64,000 bases of DNA from Paenibacillus sp. FSL H7-0737 (GCF_000758545.1 NZ_CP009279.1:5394001-5458000); one strand, 5' to 3'; counted from the stretch's first letter, positions 9,361 to 19,925 are shown. Numbers and translations: made by a program. Notes: generated from the sequence alone by a model not told the origin.

Positions 9361-10137
9361 TCATCTCAATTTAAATACCGTAGCAATTACCCAATAACTG
9401 ATAAGGTAAAGAGATTTGATAAAAGATAGGTTCTCTATCTCTCGATATACCTTCCAATGATATCCTACTAAGCTATTTTTATTCTCAGAAAGCGCACCTG
9501 ATCTAATTCTGTGGCTTCCTAATGCCTCTTCTAAACCATATATATATTCTGCCTTTTTGATAACTTGCAACCACATTACGTAGTCGTTCCTTTTTTTAAT
9601 ATCTGGTATTTTAAATTTCCCTAATATATCTGCGTTATATATTACCGTTGAGTTGCCTGGATTTCTCTTTAAAATCCCATCATAATTACTTTTAGCCTTC
9701 GCTTGGATAGTTCTGTTAAGGTATTTTCCTAACTCATCTATTTTGTCATAGCTCGTACAAGTAAAGTTATAGCTATTTTGCTTCATAAATTCGATTTGCT
9801 TAGATAATTTTTCAGGCACCCATACATCGTCACTATCCAAAAATGCGATAAATTTACCTTTTGCTAAATCAATGCCCATATTTCGTGCTACTGCAGCCCC
9901 AGAATTAGTATCTAGTTTATAGTATCTGATTCGATCTTCTATAGTTATGAAACTCCCAACAATTTCGGCTGTATTATCTCTCGAACAATCATCAATAACA
10001 ATAGCTTCCCAGTTATAGTAAGTTTGCTTAATAATTGAGTTTAATGTTATACCTATGAAATCGCCGCAATTATATGCAGGTATAACGATTGAAACAAGGT
10101 CTTCTTTAATTCCTGTTTTCTTTATATATTCATTCAT
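9361..10137 (-). CDS. Glycosyltransferase family 2
   Basis: 258 residues from the chosen start. The domain begins LVSIVIPAYNCGDFIGITLN, the classic GT2 opening, followed by WEAIVIDDCSRDNTAEIV and AFLDSDDVWVPEKL, where DSDD is the metal-binding DxD motif. The family builds beta-linked sugars from nucleotide donors in the cytoplasm. A TTG-type opening upstream would add 17 residues that look non-homologous. The ATG at 10137 overlaps the stop of the upstream epimerase (TAATG) and has AGGTG upstream. The C-terminus is hydrophobic (SLYLISYWVIATVFKL), consistent with membrane association. Specificity unknown. Confidence 0.9.
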   Translation of the reverse strand: MNEYIKKTGIKEDLVSIVIPAYNCGDFIGITLNSIIKQTYYNWEAIVIDDCSRDNTAEIVGSFITIEDRIRYYKLDTNSGAAVARNMGIDLAKGKFIAFLDSDDVWVPEKLSKQIEFMKQNSYNFTCTSYDKIDELGKYLNRTIQAKAKSNYDGILKRNPGNSTVIYNADILGKFKIPDIKKRNDYVMWLQVIKKAEYIYGLEEALGSHRIRSGALSENKNSLVGYHWKVYREIENLSFIKSLYLISYWVIATVFKLR

Positions 10138-10997
10138 TATTCTACACCTGCTGTTGATTTTATCGACTCCGAGAAATTTATAACACAATATTCTTTTTTA
10201 TAAACAGACATTTTTTTTTCATATGTCAAATCCCCAAATACTTTATTAACTATTATATTTTTTTTTCTTAGTAACCTTATTATAGGATTCACTAAATTTA
10301 TGAAAACAACTTTTTCGCCATAGGCCTCTGCTGTCAACTTAACCATATCACTAGTACTCACATATTCATTGTTCTGCGGAAAATACAACCCAGAACCCCC
10401 ATCATCAATTAAATGTCTTACGAATTCGCATAAATTCTCCACATATATCATGCTTCGCTGGTTCTTTATATTAGGAAAATAATTAATTTTTTTAATTGAA
10501 CCTACTAATTTAGGATAGTTACCTTTGCAACCTTTTCCGTATACCATAGGTGGTCTAAGCACTGCTACTCTAAAATTTTCATTTGCCATTGGTGTAATCA
10601 ATTTCTCCGCTTGTAGCTTCGACTTTCCGTAACTGCTTATTGGATTTACATGAGTACCTTGATCTATCATTCCACTCACTTTTCCATATACACTCATAGA
10701 ACTCAAAAAAATAAATTGTTTAACCCCATCAAGCTTTGTCTTCTGAGCAACTTCATGTGCTAAGTCACGATTCACTTCATAATAAAGGTTAGTGTTTTCT
10801 TTTGATTCTTTCACATGGGCAATTCCCGCAACATGGAATACTACATCATATCCCTTGAAGTCTTTTTCTTTCCATAAACTATCTCTCACAGATAATGTAT
10901 CAATAGAATATTTATCAGGCCACTGCTGTATCCATCTTATAAAACTAGTACCTATATAACTTTCTTTTCCAGTAATCAATATCTTTCGTTTACTCAT
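10137..10997 (-). CDS. NAD-dependent sugar epimerase/dehydratase (extended SDR)
   Basis: 286 residues. The N-terminal dinucleotide motif is KILITGKESYIGTSFIRW (a GxxxYIG variant of GxxGxxG). The catalytic serine and YxxxK are visible in FLSSMSVYG and SSYGKSKLQAEKL, and VLRPPMVYGKGCKGNYPKL is typical of the family. It likely acts on a UDP-sugar, for example as a C4 epimerase or 4-keto reductase, to supply a monomer for the exopolysaccharide. It follows the initiating transferase after about 36 bp and overlaps the next GT2 gene. It marks the start of the AT-rich, probably serotype-specific part of the operon. Confidence 0.87.
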   Translation of the reverse strand: MSKRKILITGKESYIGTSFIRWIQQWPDKYSIDTLSVRDSLWKEKDFKGYDVVFHVAGIAHVKESKENTNLYYEVNRDLAHEVAQKTKLDGVKQFIFLSSMSVYGKVSGMIDQGTHVNPISSYGKSKLQAEKLITPMANENFRVAVLRPPMVYGKGCKGNYPKLVGSIKKINYFPNIKNQRSMIYVENLCEFVRHLIDDGGSGLYFPQNNEYVSTSDMVKLTAEAYGEKVVFINLVNPIIRLLRKKNIIVNKVFGDLTYEKKMSVYKKEYCVINFSESIKSTAGVE

Positions 10998-11033
10998 TTA
11001 TGAAGCAACTCCCTTGCTATTAGAAGCCACATT

Positions 11034-11627
11034 CTATGTAGTTTCTCCTTCTTGTACACCTTCAGACTTTAGAACACTTAGAATCGTCATAAAAAAGACT
11101 TTTACATCAAACTTGAAAGATAGTTTTGACACATACTCACCATCAAGCTTTGCCTTTTGTTCAATCGTTGGTTCATCTCGACCGTTTATCTGAGCCCACC
11201 CAGTCAGACCAGGTTTGATATCATTAGCCTCGAACTTATCACGCTCAGCAATCAAATCATACTGATTCCATAATGCAGGGCGAGGTCCAACAATACTCAT
11301 TTCACCCTTAAGGATATTGATAATTTGCGGTAGTTCATCCAAGCTTGTTTTTCTTAGAAACCTGCCCACTTTTGTTATAAAGAAATCTGGATCCTTCAAT
11401 AGATGAGTTGGCATATCATTAGGCGTATCTGTTCTCATCGTTCTAAATTTGAGAATATAGAATTCCGATTTATTTTTACCTAATCGCTTTTGTTTAAATA
11501 GGATAGGTCCTTTAGAGCTTGTCTTAATCGCGATCGCAATGATCAAGAAGACAGGCCATAACACTAACATTCCGATTAAAGCCAACAGAAAATCAATGGT
11601 TTGTTTCACGTAAACATAAGGTCTCAT
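11034..11627 (-). CDS. Initiating phosphoglycosyl transferase (undecaprenyl-phosphate sugar-1-P transferase)
   Basis: 197 residues, the compact PglC/WcaJ-C-terminal form. It would move sugar-1-phosphate from a UDP-sugar to undecaprenyl phosphate, starting repeat-unit synthesis. The N-terminus holds one hydrophobic re-entrant helix (TIDFLLALIGMLVLWPVFLI). The catalytic Asp-Glu dyad is in RKTSLDELPQIINIL, followed by GEMSIVGPRPALWNQY and IKPGLTGWAQINGRD. All hallmarks of the family are intact. Start ATG at 11627 has AGGTGA upstream. With the capD dehydratase three genes earlier, the first sugar may be a 4,6-dehydrated N-acetyl sugar derivative, but this is inference. Confidence 0.94.
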   Translation of the reverse strand: MRPYVYVKQTIDFLLALIGMLVLWPVFLIIAIAIKTSSKGPILFKQKRLGKNKSEFYILKFRTMRTDTPNDMPTHLLKDPDFFITKVGRFLRKTSLDELPQIINILKGEMSIVGPRPALWNQYDLIAERDKFEANDIKPGLTGWAQINGRDEPTIEQKAKLDGEYVSKLSFKFDVKVFFMTILSVLKSEGVQEGETT

Positions 11628-11670
11628 AAGTTCACCTGATCCTTTAAGTTACTATTTTCTATCTATGTAC

Positions 11671-11702
11671 ATCATCTCTATGTCAGAAGACATAGAGATG
11701 AT
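11671..11702 (-). other. Perfect hairpin without U-tract in the EPS operon
   Basis: A 14-bp perfect inverted repeat (ATCATCTCTATGTC and its complement) separated by 4 nt, beginning about 14 nt after the stop of the stalk-domain gene. It is followed on the minus strand by mixed sequence, not a T-run, so it is not a standard intrinsic terminator. It could stabilise the upstream mRNA, be an RNase processing site, or attenuate read-through into the sugar transferase and variable genes. Confidence 0.75.
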
Positions 11703-11715
11703 CGTCTTATCTTGT

Positions 11716-12741
11716 TTAGTTAGCCATTCCCTCAGCCAAATCTTTACCCAACTGAAGCTGCGATTCAAATTCACTTCTATATTGACTAATGATTGCTGTG
11801 CTATATCCATTACTGTTCAGTTTTTGTTCAGTGTCTGCAACTATACTATTGAAGTTAGCAGTAAACGCTGAAAGTTGTTGTACACCTTTAGCCTTAATAC
11901 TCTTTTTACTCGCTTCATCTTTTGCCCCGAGATATTCTAAAGCAATACTCATTAATGTCGATTGGCTTTGATCTTTGAGTGCAGTAAGTTTGGCTTCCGT
12001 TTCACTAGTAATGGTTTCATAAGAAACCTTTCCAGTACCCGCAGTACCAACACCAGCTGCACCAGTTGAATCCGTTGGTGCAGGTGTCACTACTGGAGAT
12101 GGGTCCTTCCCATTGTTACCAGTCGAACTATTATTGCCACCTTGCTCTTGATACGCCTTAGAAGCGGCAGTAATGGTTTTCGTCTTCTGATCCCAGCTAA
12201 TGTTATGACCTACAGATTCCGATAAAAAACGTAGAGGCACATATAAGGAGCCATTCAAGATAAAGCTGGATTGCCCAGTTGGTAATGCCTTGGTTGCACC
12301 GTTAAATACATAACTTGCCTTCACTTGATTGAGTACAAGATTCTTAGGTACTGCTGAGGCACTATTCCCGTTTGTTGCATTCATTAGATACTCTTTAATC
12401 ACAACTAGCTCTGAACTGCTAGGCTCTGCTACAGTAACTTTAACGTTTTTAGCATCCCAAACTACACTCTTTTGCAATGCATATGACATAAAGCGTAATG
12501 GAACATAAGTTGTATTGTTGTACATGAATACATATTGACCTGGAGGGGTCCCAATACTCACTCCATCAAAAATCATATTCACGTTCATGCTCTGCACTTT
12601 AATCGTAGAATTTGCAGCCTTAGTTGTTGCACTTGGTACCGCCGCTGCTGATACGGAGATAGGAGCGGATGCCGTTAAGGGTGCTAAACCTATTGAAGCT
12701 ATTAACGATAGAACTATGACTGGTAGAGTTGCTTTAGACAT
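11716..12741 (-). CDS. Secreted protein with two copper-amine-oxidase-N-like stalk domains
   Basis: 341 residues. A Sec signal peptide is visible (SKATLPVIVLSLIASIGLAP, then Ala-rich cleavage region). Two tandem stalk domains follow: residues roughly 50-110 with TTYVPLRFMSYALQKSVVWD, and roughly 135-195 with SLYVPLRFLSESVGHNISWD. A linker rich in Gly, Ser, Thr and Pro leads to a predicted helical C-terminus (TITSETEAKLTALKDQ, then KAKGVQQLSAFTANFNSIVA). Stalk domains are very common in Paenibacillus exported proteins and are thought to be structural, not catalytic. Its place in the core EPS operon, just before the initiating transferase, suggests a role in exporting or anchoring the polymer at the wall. 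No catalytic motif is seen. Confidence 0.85.
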   Translation of the reverse strand: MSKATLPVIVLSLIASIGLAPLTASAPISVSAAAVPSATTKAANSTIKVQSMNVNMIFDGVSIGTPPGQYVFMYNNTTYVPLRFMSYALQKSVVWDAKNVKVTVAEPSSSELVVIKEYLMNATNGNSASAVPKNLVLNQVKASYVFNGATKALPTGQSSFILNGSLYVPLRFLSESVGHNISWDQKTKTITAASKAYQEQGGNNSSTGNNGKDPSPVVTPAPTDSTGAAGVGTAGTGKVSYETITSETEAKLTALKDQSQSTLMSIALEYLGAKDEASKKSIKAKGVQQLSAFTANFNSIVADTEQKLNSNGYSTAIISQYRSEFESQLQLGKDLAEGMAN

Positions 12742-12743
12742 AC

Positions 12744-13427
12744 TTATTCACTTCCCTTTTCTTTCGCTTTTGATTGTTCTTCTTCTTTAAGGATTTGATC
12801 ACGTGTCTTTCCTTGACTGATACCATATTTCTTGGCTATCTGTGATAGCTCATTATATTGTTCTTCGGATACTTTACCTAGAATAATGCTGCGTGCTTCC
12901 CGCTTCTCATCTAGATTCAAACCACCTCTGGCCAAATCTTTTAGACGATTAATATCAGATACGCTAAGTTGACCCAGAACAATTGAGGCTACATCTGCCT
13001 TATCCTTCATTGTCACATTCTCTTGAATTTCTTTAGCTTTATCTGTTGAGACCTGTGCTGTATAACCATGTGAAGAGGTATCTTTCGAATCTGTTGATGG
13101 AGCTTTCGTAGGTTCACTAGTAGTAGAAGGTGTTGCATTTTTTTCAGTTTCCCCAGCATCATTGCTTCCCTCATCATCTGTTGATGGAGTAGTAGGTGCT
13201 ACAGACGCTACAGGTTCAACATCACCATCCACCACTTTATCTTCAGGTGCAGTTCCTTGATCTTGACCACCACTAACTTGATCCTCAGACTCCAGATCAA
13301 AACCATCCACCATAGAATTCATCAGCTTATCGACCGCATAATTCGCAGCGAACAAACCACCAACACCCAGAACTACAATGACTGACAGCGTCCATAAAAG
13401 GATCTTTTTCCATCGTTTGTTGAACAT
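12744..13427 (-). CDS. Membrane-anchored protein with internal duplication, unknown function
   Basis: 227 residues. One N-terminal membrane helix (KILLWTLSVIVVLGVGGLFA) is followed by an acidic Ser/Thr/Pro-rich extracellular linker (residues about 40-120). A folded C-terminal part contains a twofold repeat: KADVASIVLGQLSVSDINRL...LARGG and KREARSIILGKVSEEQYNEL...AKKYG. Each copy has the pattern SI-V/I-LG-x-L/V-S. I do not recognise the family. The gene lies 2 bp before the stalk-domain gene and about 25 bp after capD, so all three are co-transcribed. The ribosome site AAAGGGGG is strong. Position in the locus suggests an envelope-side accessory of EPS assembly, but no activity can be assigned. 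Confidence 0.8.
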   Translation of the reverse strand: MFNKRWKKILLWTLSVIVVLGVGGLFAANYAVDKLMNSMVDGFDLESEDQVSGGQDQGTAPEDKVVDGDVEPVASVAPTTPSTDDEGSNDAGETEKNATPSTTSEPTKAPSTDSKDTSSHGYTAQVSTDKAKEIQENVTMKDKADVASIVLGQLSVSDINRLKDLARGGLNLDEKREARSIILGKVSEEQYNELSQIAKKYGISQGKTRDQILKEEEQSKAKEKGSE

Positions 13428-13452
13428 TTATGTATCCCCCTTTATGAATGAT

Positions 13453-15285
13453 TTAGCTGATAGCAACTTGGGCAACGGGCTGCATCGGTACAATCTGATT
13501 GATTATTTCGCGAATAACTTCAGGTTCTTCGGCGAGAACACGTTCCAAACGTTTGAATTCCAGTTCTAGCTGATTCAGACTTATCACATTAGGTCTACCG
13601 ATAAAGATTCTCCCATGATCTGTAGAGCCTAAATTCTCTTCATCTGTTAATAGTTCTTCATATAACTTCTCGCCCTCACGAATACCGGAGAACTGAATAT
13701 CAATATCCCTATAAGGTTCATAACCAGAGAGAGTAATCAAATCTTCCGCTAACGTTAGAATCTTTACAGGTTCTCCCATATCCAGAATGAACACTTCACC
13801 ACCTTTGGCAAAAGAACCCGACTGGATTACAAGCTGAACGGCTTCTGGAATCGTCATAAAATAACGGACCATTTCTGGATGAGTAACAGTGACTGGACCA
13901 CCAGCAGCAATCTGCTCTTTAAAGGCCGGGATTACACTGCCACGACTGCCAAGCACGTTCCCAAAACGCACGGCTGAGAACTTTGTTCTACTTGTGGTAT
14001 GCAGACTTTGCACATACATTTCAGCAATCCGCTTAGTTGCACCCATCACACTCGTTGGGTTAACCGCTTTATCCGATGAGATCATTACAAATCTCTCCGC
14101 ACCATATTTATCTGCACAATCCGCAACATTCCTTGTTCCGAAGACATTATTCTTAATGGCTTCAGAAGGGTTCCGCTCCATCAATGGAACGTGTTTATGT
14201 GCTGCCGCATGAAAGACAACATGTGGCTTATGGCTGCTGAATACGTCCATTATCCGACTGCGGTCCTGTACATCCGCGATTACGGTAACAATATTCAGAT
14301 CCGGAAACTTCTTACGAAGCTCCATTTCAATCATATAAATGCTGTTCTCTCCGTGTCCAAGTAACATTAACTTGTCGGGACCAAATGGGGCAATCTGCCG
14401 ACAGAGCTCTGAACCAATAGATCCACCAGCCCCCGTAACTAACACAGTCTTGTGGTGTACATAACCTAGAATACTGTTCAAATCTGCTATAATCGGTTCA
14501 CGGCCTAGTAAATCTTCAACGCTAACATCTCGCAGTTTCTTCACTGATATTTTTCCCGCGATCAGATCGTTAAGCGCCGGTATAATCTTTAGCTTGGCCC
14601 CTGTCTTCTTCGCAAGATTAATAATTTCAGAAATTTCAGTACGTGAAACGGAAGGCATAGCGATAATAATCTCATGAATTTCCCGTTCTTTCACAATAGC
14701 GGGAATCGCGTAACGATTGCCTAAGACTGGCACACCCAGTATCGACATATGATATTTATTGATACTATCATCAATGAAACCTACTAGCTTCGTATGAGCA
14801 AAAGAAGGCCCCATCATTTCCCTAGCAATTAATATTCCACAATCGCCTGCACCTACAATTAGTGTATGGGTCTTAGTGTCTTTGTAATTGATTCGATCAT
14901 TATGAAGTACTCTCCACAAAAATCGAACTCCACCTACTAATAAAAGAATAGTCTCCATCGACCGAACTTCTATGGCAAGAGGTACTCTATCCGGCAAAAT
15001 TAGATACGCCAGTGCAAATGAAAATAAAGACCCTACTACAATAGCTTTAGAAACCGATATAATCTCACCGATACTGGCATATTGCCACATTCTTCGGTAA
15101 AGACCGAAGTATATCAGACTTCCACCGAATGCAAATGTTGCAATCACACCAAATTGCAGCATCTGTACAACGTATTCCTGAAGAGCATGGTTAGGGTACC
15201 GAAACAAATAAGATGTCACAATACTGAACCAAATGATCGCAAGATCAATGAAGAATAAAAGAATCACTCTAGATTTCGCTGTCAT
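13453..15285 (-). CDS. capD: Membrane-bound nucleotide-sugar 4,6-dehydratase (CapD/PglF type)
   Basis: 610 residues. About four N-terminal membrane helices (VILLFFIDLAIIWFSIVTSY onward) precede a CoA-binding-like Rossmann segment (TLIVGAGDCGILIAREMMG) and the catalytic SDR domain. That domain starts at TVLVTGAGGSIGSELCRQIA and has SSDKAVNPTSVMGATKR, where the Met-Gly-Ala-Thr-Lys replaces the usual YxxxK, as in UDP-GlcNAc 4,6-dehydratases. It would make a UDP-4-keto-6-deoxy-hexosamine for the repeat unit. An upstream in-frame start exists, but the ATG at 15285 has a strong GGAGG site 8 nt before it and starts just before the first helix. Length is normal for the family. Confidence 0.95.
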   Translation of the reverse strand: MTAKSRVILLFFIDLAIIWFSIVTSYLFRYPNHALQEYVVQMLQFGVIATFAFGGSLIYFGLYRRMWQYASIGEIISVSKAIVVGSLFSFALAYLILPDRVPLAIEVRSMETILLLVGGVRFLWRVLHNDRINYKDTKTHTLIVGAGDCGILIAREMMGPSFAHTKLVGFIDDSINKYHMSILGVPVLGNRYAIPAIVKEREIHEIIIAMPSVSRTEISEIINLAKKTGAKLKIIPALNDLIAGKISVKKLRDVSVEDLLGREPIIADLNSILGYVHHKTVLVTGAGGSIGSELCRQIAPFGPDKLMLLGHGENSIYMIEMELRKKFPDLNIVTVIADVQDRSRIMDVFSSHKPHVVFHAAAHKHVPLMERNPSEAIKNNVFGTRNVADCADKYGAERFVMISSDKAVNPTSVMGATKRIAEMYVQSLHTTSRTKFSAVRFGNVLGSRGSVIPAFKEQIAAGGPVTVTHPEMVRYFMTIPEAVQLVIQSGSFAKGGEVFILDMGEPVKILTLAEDLITLSGYEPYRDIDIQFSGIREGEKLYEELLTDEENLGSTDHGRIFIGRPNVISLNQLELEFKRLERVLAEEPEVIREIINQIVPMQPVAQVAIS

Positions 15286-15326
15286 TTTCAGTGCCTCCAA
15301 AAACAACATTATTGTTAAAGAATAAA

Positions 15327-16013
15327 TCAATTTCCATAGTAGTAGTAATAGTAACCTTCGCTGGCTTTACGTTTTACATTATTGAGAACCACGCCAAGCA
15401 TTTTTGCACCTACACGATCGAGGTTAGCTTTAGCTTTTACAGCAATATCCCGCTTTACCTTGCCATAGCTGACAACCATAATGACACCATCACTCTTGGA
15501 AGCCATGATCTGCGCATCTGTAACCGCCAATAACGGTGGAGTATCAATAAGAATGACATCATAACGCTGGCGCAAGTCCTGCAAAAGAGTACTCATCCGA
15601 TTAGAAGCCATCATTTCTGCTGGATTTGGAGGAATCGGTCCTGAGGTCATAATGGAAAGATTGGAAACACCAGAATCTTGGACAGTATCCTCAAGAACCG
15701 CCTGCTGCGACAGTAGTGAAGATAGCCCAAATCGGTTACTAAGCGAAAAAGTCTTATGTGCTGTCGGTTTCCGCAAATCACCGTCAATCAACAATACCTT
15801 CTTATCTGCCTGTGCGTAAGCCGCAGCTAAATTAGCAGAAACTGTTGATTTACCTTCCTCCGGTCCGGACGAAGTTACCATGATTACTTGAATAGTCTCA
15901 TCTACAGAGGAAAAATCAATATTTGTGCGTAGCGCACGAAACGCTTCAGATACAGGGGAGCGAGGGTTCGTAACGGTAATTAGATGTCGTTGTTTATTTG
16001 GCAGCTGTGACAT
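15327..16013 (-). CDS. capB: Capsular polysaccharide tyrosine kinase (BY-kinase, CapB/CpsD)
   Basis: 228 residues. BY-kinases autophosphorylate on C-terminal tyrosines and, with the CapA-type partner, control polymer length and export. Motifs: Walker A at about residues 48-57 (SSGPEEGKST), Walker A' at about 73-82 (VLLIDGDLRK), and Walker B VILIDTPPL. The C-terminus ends SEGYYYYYYGN, a six-tyrosine cluster that is the expected phosphorylation tail. The gene overlaps capA by 20 bp, matching the two-protein Gram-positive arrangement. The cognate phosphatase is probably the PHP-domain protein encoded upstream at 19.0-19.8 kb. It may also phosphorylate Ugd, as in Bacillus subtilis. Confidence 0.96.
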   Translation of the reverse strand: MSQLPNKQRHLITVTNPRSPVSEAFRALRTNIDFSSVDETIQVIMVTSSGPEEGKSTVSANLAAAYAQADKKVLLIDGDLRKPTAHKTFSLSNRFGLSSLLSQQAVLEDTVQDSGVSNLSIMTSGPIPPNPAEMMASNRMSTLLQDLRQRYDVILIDTPPLLAVTDAQIMASKSDGVIMVVSYGKVKRDIAVKAKANLDRVGAKMLGVVLNNVKRKASEGYYYYYYGN

Positions 16014-16773
16014 GTTCGAGTTCGCCCGCCTTTCTGGATGTTTGCGTCTGTGCCTGTGTTGCGCCTTGTTTGCTTTCTTCTGAACCCAATCTTGTAATCA
16101 TCGCTATCGTTGGTAGACCAAGATATTTCTCAATATCTGCTTCAGTCTTCAGCGTATCGTCCATGTATTCCAGCAAGAAAGCAATCCCTAAACCAATCAT
16201 CAAGGAAACGATGAAAGCTATAGCCATATTCATTAAGACATTCGGTTCTACGGGTCCTGGCTCGTTAAGTGGATTCACTTTGGCCTCATTTAGAATCGAT
16301 ACGTTCTCCACGTTAAATAGGTTAGGAATCTCATCCTTGAATACAAGTGAAATGGCATTCACGATTTCAGCGGCTCGCTGATACGAATTATCTCGAACGA
16401 CAAGTGTCATCACCTGCGTATTATTGACGGAGCTCACATTAACCTTCTTCAACAGCTCTTCTGCAGTAATATTGAACTGCGGATAATCTCTCGTAACAAT
16501 ATCAAGGATGGCCGGAGTCTTAATAATTTCCTTATACGTATTAATCAATTGAATATTAGTATTAATCTGGTTCAAATCAAGCTGCGCTGCTGCCGATTGA
16601 GTCGGAGTCTGGTTAACAATAATCTTAGTGGATGCTTCATACACCGGATTCTTAATATACAGACTGTACACACCAGCAACACCGCACACCAAAACAACTA
16701 TGCTAGCAATCAGCCATAGTCTCTTCCTGACGATCTGAAAATAATCGCGAAGATCCAATTCTTGTGATGACAA
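15994..16773 (-). CDS. capA: Chain-length regulator / kinase activator (Wzz-like, CapA/CpsC)
   Basis: 259 residues. Two membrane helices flank an external domain: VRKRLWLIASIVVLVCGVAG near the N-terminus and MNMAIAFIVSLMIGLGIAFL near residue 185, preceded by the proline-rich NPLNEPGPVEPN motif of Wzz proteins. The short cytoplasmic C-terminus (DDTLKTEADIEKYLGLPTIA) contacts and activates the CapB kinase in homologous systems. The start is a TTG at 16773 behind GGAGGTAA with 9-nt spacing. No ATG in frame nearby would retain the first helix with a ribosome site. This is the first gene of the EPS operon, downstream of a good promoter. Confidence 0.93.
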   Translation of the reverse strand: MSSQELDLRDYFQIVRKRLWLIASIVVLVCGVAGVYSLYIKNPVYEASTKIIVNQTPTQSAAAQLDLNQINTNIQLINTYKEIIKTPAILDIVTRDYPQFNITAEELLKKVNVSSVNNTQVMTLVVRDNSYQRAAEIVNAISLVFKDEIPNLFNVENVSILNEAKVNPLNEPGPVEPNVLMNMAIAFIVSLMIGLGIAFLLEYMDDTLKTEADIEKYLGLPTIAMITRLGSEESKQGATQAQTQTSRKAGELEHVTAAK

Positions 16774-16811
16774 GTGTAATTACCTCCAAGCTATTTCTGA
16801 AATATTTCGTT

Positions 16812-16840
16812 ACTATAGTACAGCACTTCCCTATTGGCAA
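16812..16840 (-). promoter_or_regulatory. Sigma-A-type promoter of the EPS operon
   Basis: On the minus strand, TTGCCA (-35) and TATAGT (-10) are separated by 17 bp. The -10 lies about 40 nt upstream of the TTG start of capA. The sequence ACTATAGTAAC around the -10 is repeated exactly upstream of the SLH gene. It is placed directly after the SLH terminator, so the EPS operon begins here. Confidence 0.7.
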
Positions 16841-16873
16841 AAAATTGCCCCCTCTCACCTACATGAGAGGAGG
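16838..16873 (-). terminator. Intrinsic terminator of the SLH gene
   Basis: On the minus strand an 11-bp stem (GCCTCCTCTCA with TGAGAGGGGGC, one G-T pair) and a 6-nt loop are followed by a run of six T. It lies about 25 nt after the SLH stop codon and ends in the -35 region of the EPS promoter, which separates the two transcription units. Confidence 0.85.
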
Positions 16874-16898
16874 CTATATACTATACTTTTAAATTTAC

Positions 16899-18902
<2,004 letters not shown>

Positions 18903-18939
18903 TAAATATCCACCTCTTTATATGTATTTAAATTCTTTT

Positions 18940-18950
18940 GTTACTATAGT
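18940..18950 (-). promoter_or_regulatory. Candidate -10 region of the SLH gene, shared 11-mer with EPS promoter
   Basis: The 11-mer ACTATAGTAAC (minus strand) is identical to that overlapping the -10 of the EPS promoter at 16809-16819. Here TATAGT would be the -10, about 45 nt before the GTG start. No good -35 is visible at 17 bp, so either an activator is needed or the match is chance. Confidence 0.4.
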
Positions 18951-19038
18951 CCTATACTATTTCACCTTATGTCTACACTATTACGTATTTCAACGATTCA
19001 CCCAATAAAACCCATTCTACCACTATTAGGTAGATTAG

Positions 19039-19821
19039 TCAGCCCTTTCGGGAAAAAATGCCAAACAATTTGTGACGATTCCCCCTTTTTTGTACGTGAT
19101 TACCACGAATAACCTCTCCATTTGCCACAATTTGCTGAGAGTTCTCGCGCATATAGTCGCGCACCTCAGGACCTAATTGTTTCTCTAAAACCACATAAGC
19201 AGCATGTAATCCAAAAGGACGATGAACACTGTCATGTGCATCAGAGGCCAACACATGTACTGCATTTCTACGACATAACTCAAGAGATAGCTTCTGAAGT
19301 TTATTCCCGAAGACGCCTGCAAGACTTTGTGCGGTTACCTGACCGAGTGATCCCAGCTCTATCAATCTTTCTAACTTAGAAGGATCGGCAGCTACTTCAG
19401 CATTACGCTCCGGATGGGCGATGACCGGAACGAACCCTTGAATGATCAACTCGTGACAGATTTCTTCCATGTTGCGTGGGACTCGTGAAGAAGGCATTTC
19501 TAGCAAAATATACCGCGAGTCTGCAAGACTTAGCAGTTGCCCCCGCTCCAGATCATCCAGTAAATCTCCGTACACTCTGATTTCCTGACCTGGAAGAACA
19601 AGCAGTGGATTGCCATGCTGACGAAGTTTCTCATTCATCAGATCCACTGCTTCTCTTATACTAGCGGAGTTATTCATATATTGACCGTTGGCGTGATGTG
19701 GTGTGGCAATGACGGATGTAATTCCGTCCCTATAGGCGTCTTGCGCCATGGCGAGAGCGGATTCCCAATCAGTAGCTCCGTCATCCATAAAGGGTAAGAT
19801 GTGGCAATGGATATCTTTCAT
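19039..19821 (-). CDS. PHP-domain protein-tyrosine phosphatase (CpsB/CapC/YwqE family)
   Basis: 260 residues. It would dephosphorylate the tyrosine tail of the CapB kinase and so control EPS synthesis. The metal-binding motif MKDIHCHILPFMDDGATDWE opens the protein. Further PHP ligands are visible at VIATPHH, PVIAHPERNAEV and VLASDAHD, giving the full histidine/aspartate set for the manganese centre. The length (about 255) is typical. It reads toward the SLH gene and EPS operon but is separated from the kinase by the SLH gene, unlike the contiguous arrangement in streptococci. The ribosome site before the ATG is weak. A terminator of the ysxC unit lies just upstream, so it needs its own promoter, which I cannot place confidently. 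Confidence 0.93.
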   Translation of the reverse strand: MKDIHCHILPFMDDGATDWESALAMAQDAYRDGITSVIATPHHANGQYMNNSASIREAVDLMNEKLRQHGNPLLVLPGQEIRVYGDLLDDLERGQLLSLADSRYILLEMPSSRVPRNMEEICHELIIQGFVPVIAHPERNAEVAADPSKLERLIELGSLGQVTAQSLAGVFGNKLQKLSLELCRRNAVHVLASDAHDSVHRPFGLHAAYVVLEKQLGPEVRDYMRENSQQIVANGEVIRGNHVQKRGNRHKLFGIFSRKG

Positions 19822-19867
19822 ATGTTATCTATCGGTCCCTTCACATAGAAAATTTAGTTTTACCCAC

Positions 19868-19902
19868 AAAAAAATACAACCATTCCCAAATGGAATGGTT
19901 GC
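19868..19902 (-). terminator. Intrinsic terminator after ysxC
   Basis: On the minus strand CAACCATTCC and GGAATGGTTG form a 10-bp stem with a short loop, followed by TATTTTTTTG. It lies about 25 nt after the ysxC stop and ends the lonA-ysxC unit. Confidence 0.88.
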
Positions 19903-19925
19903 TTGATTGTAAATGAGTTCTTGTC

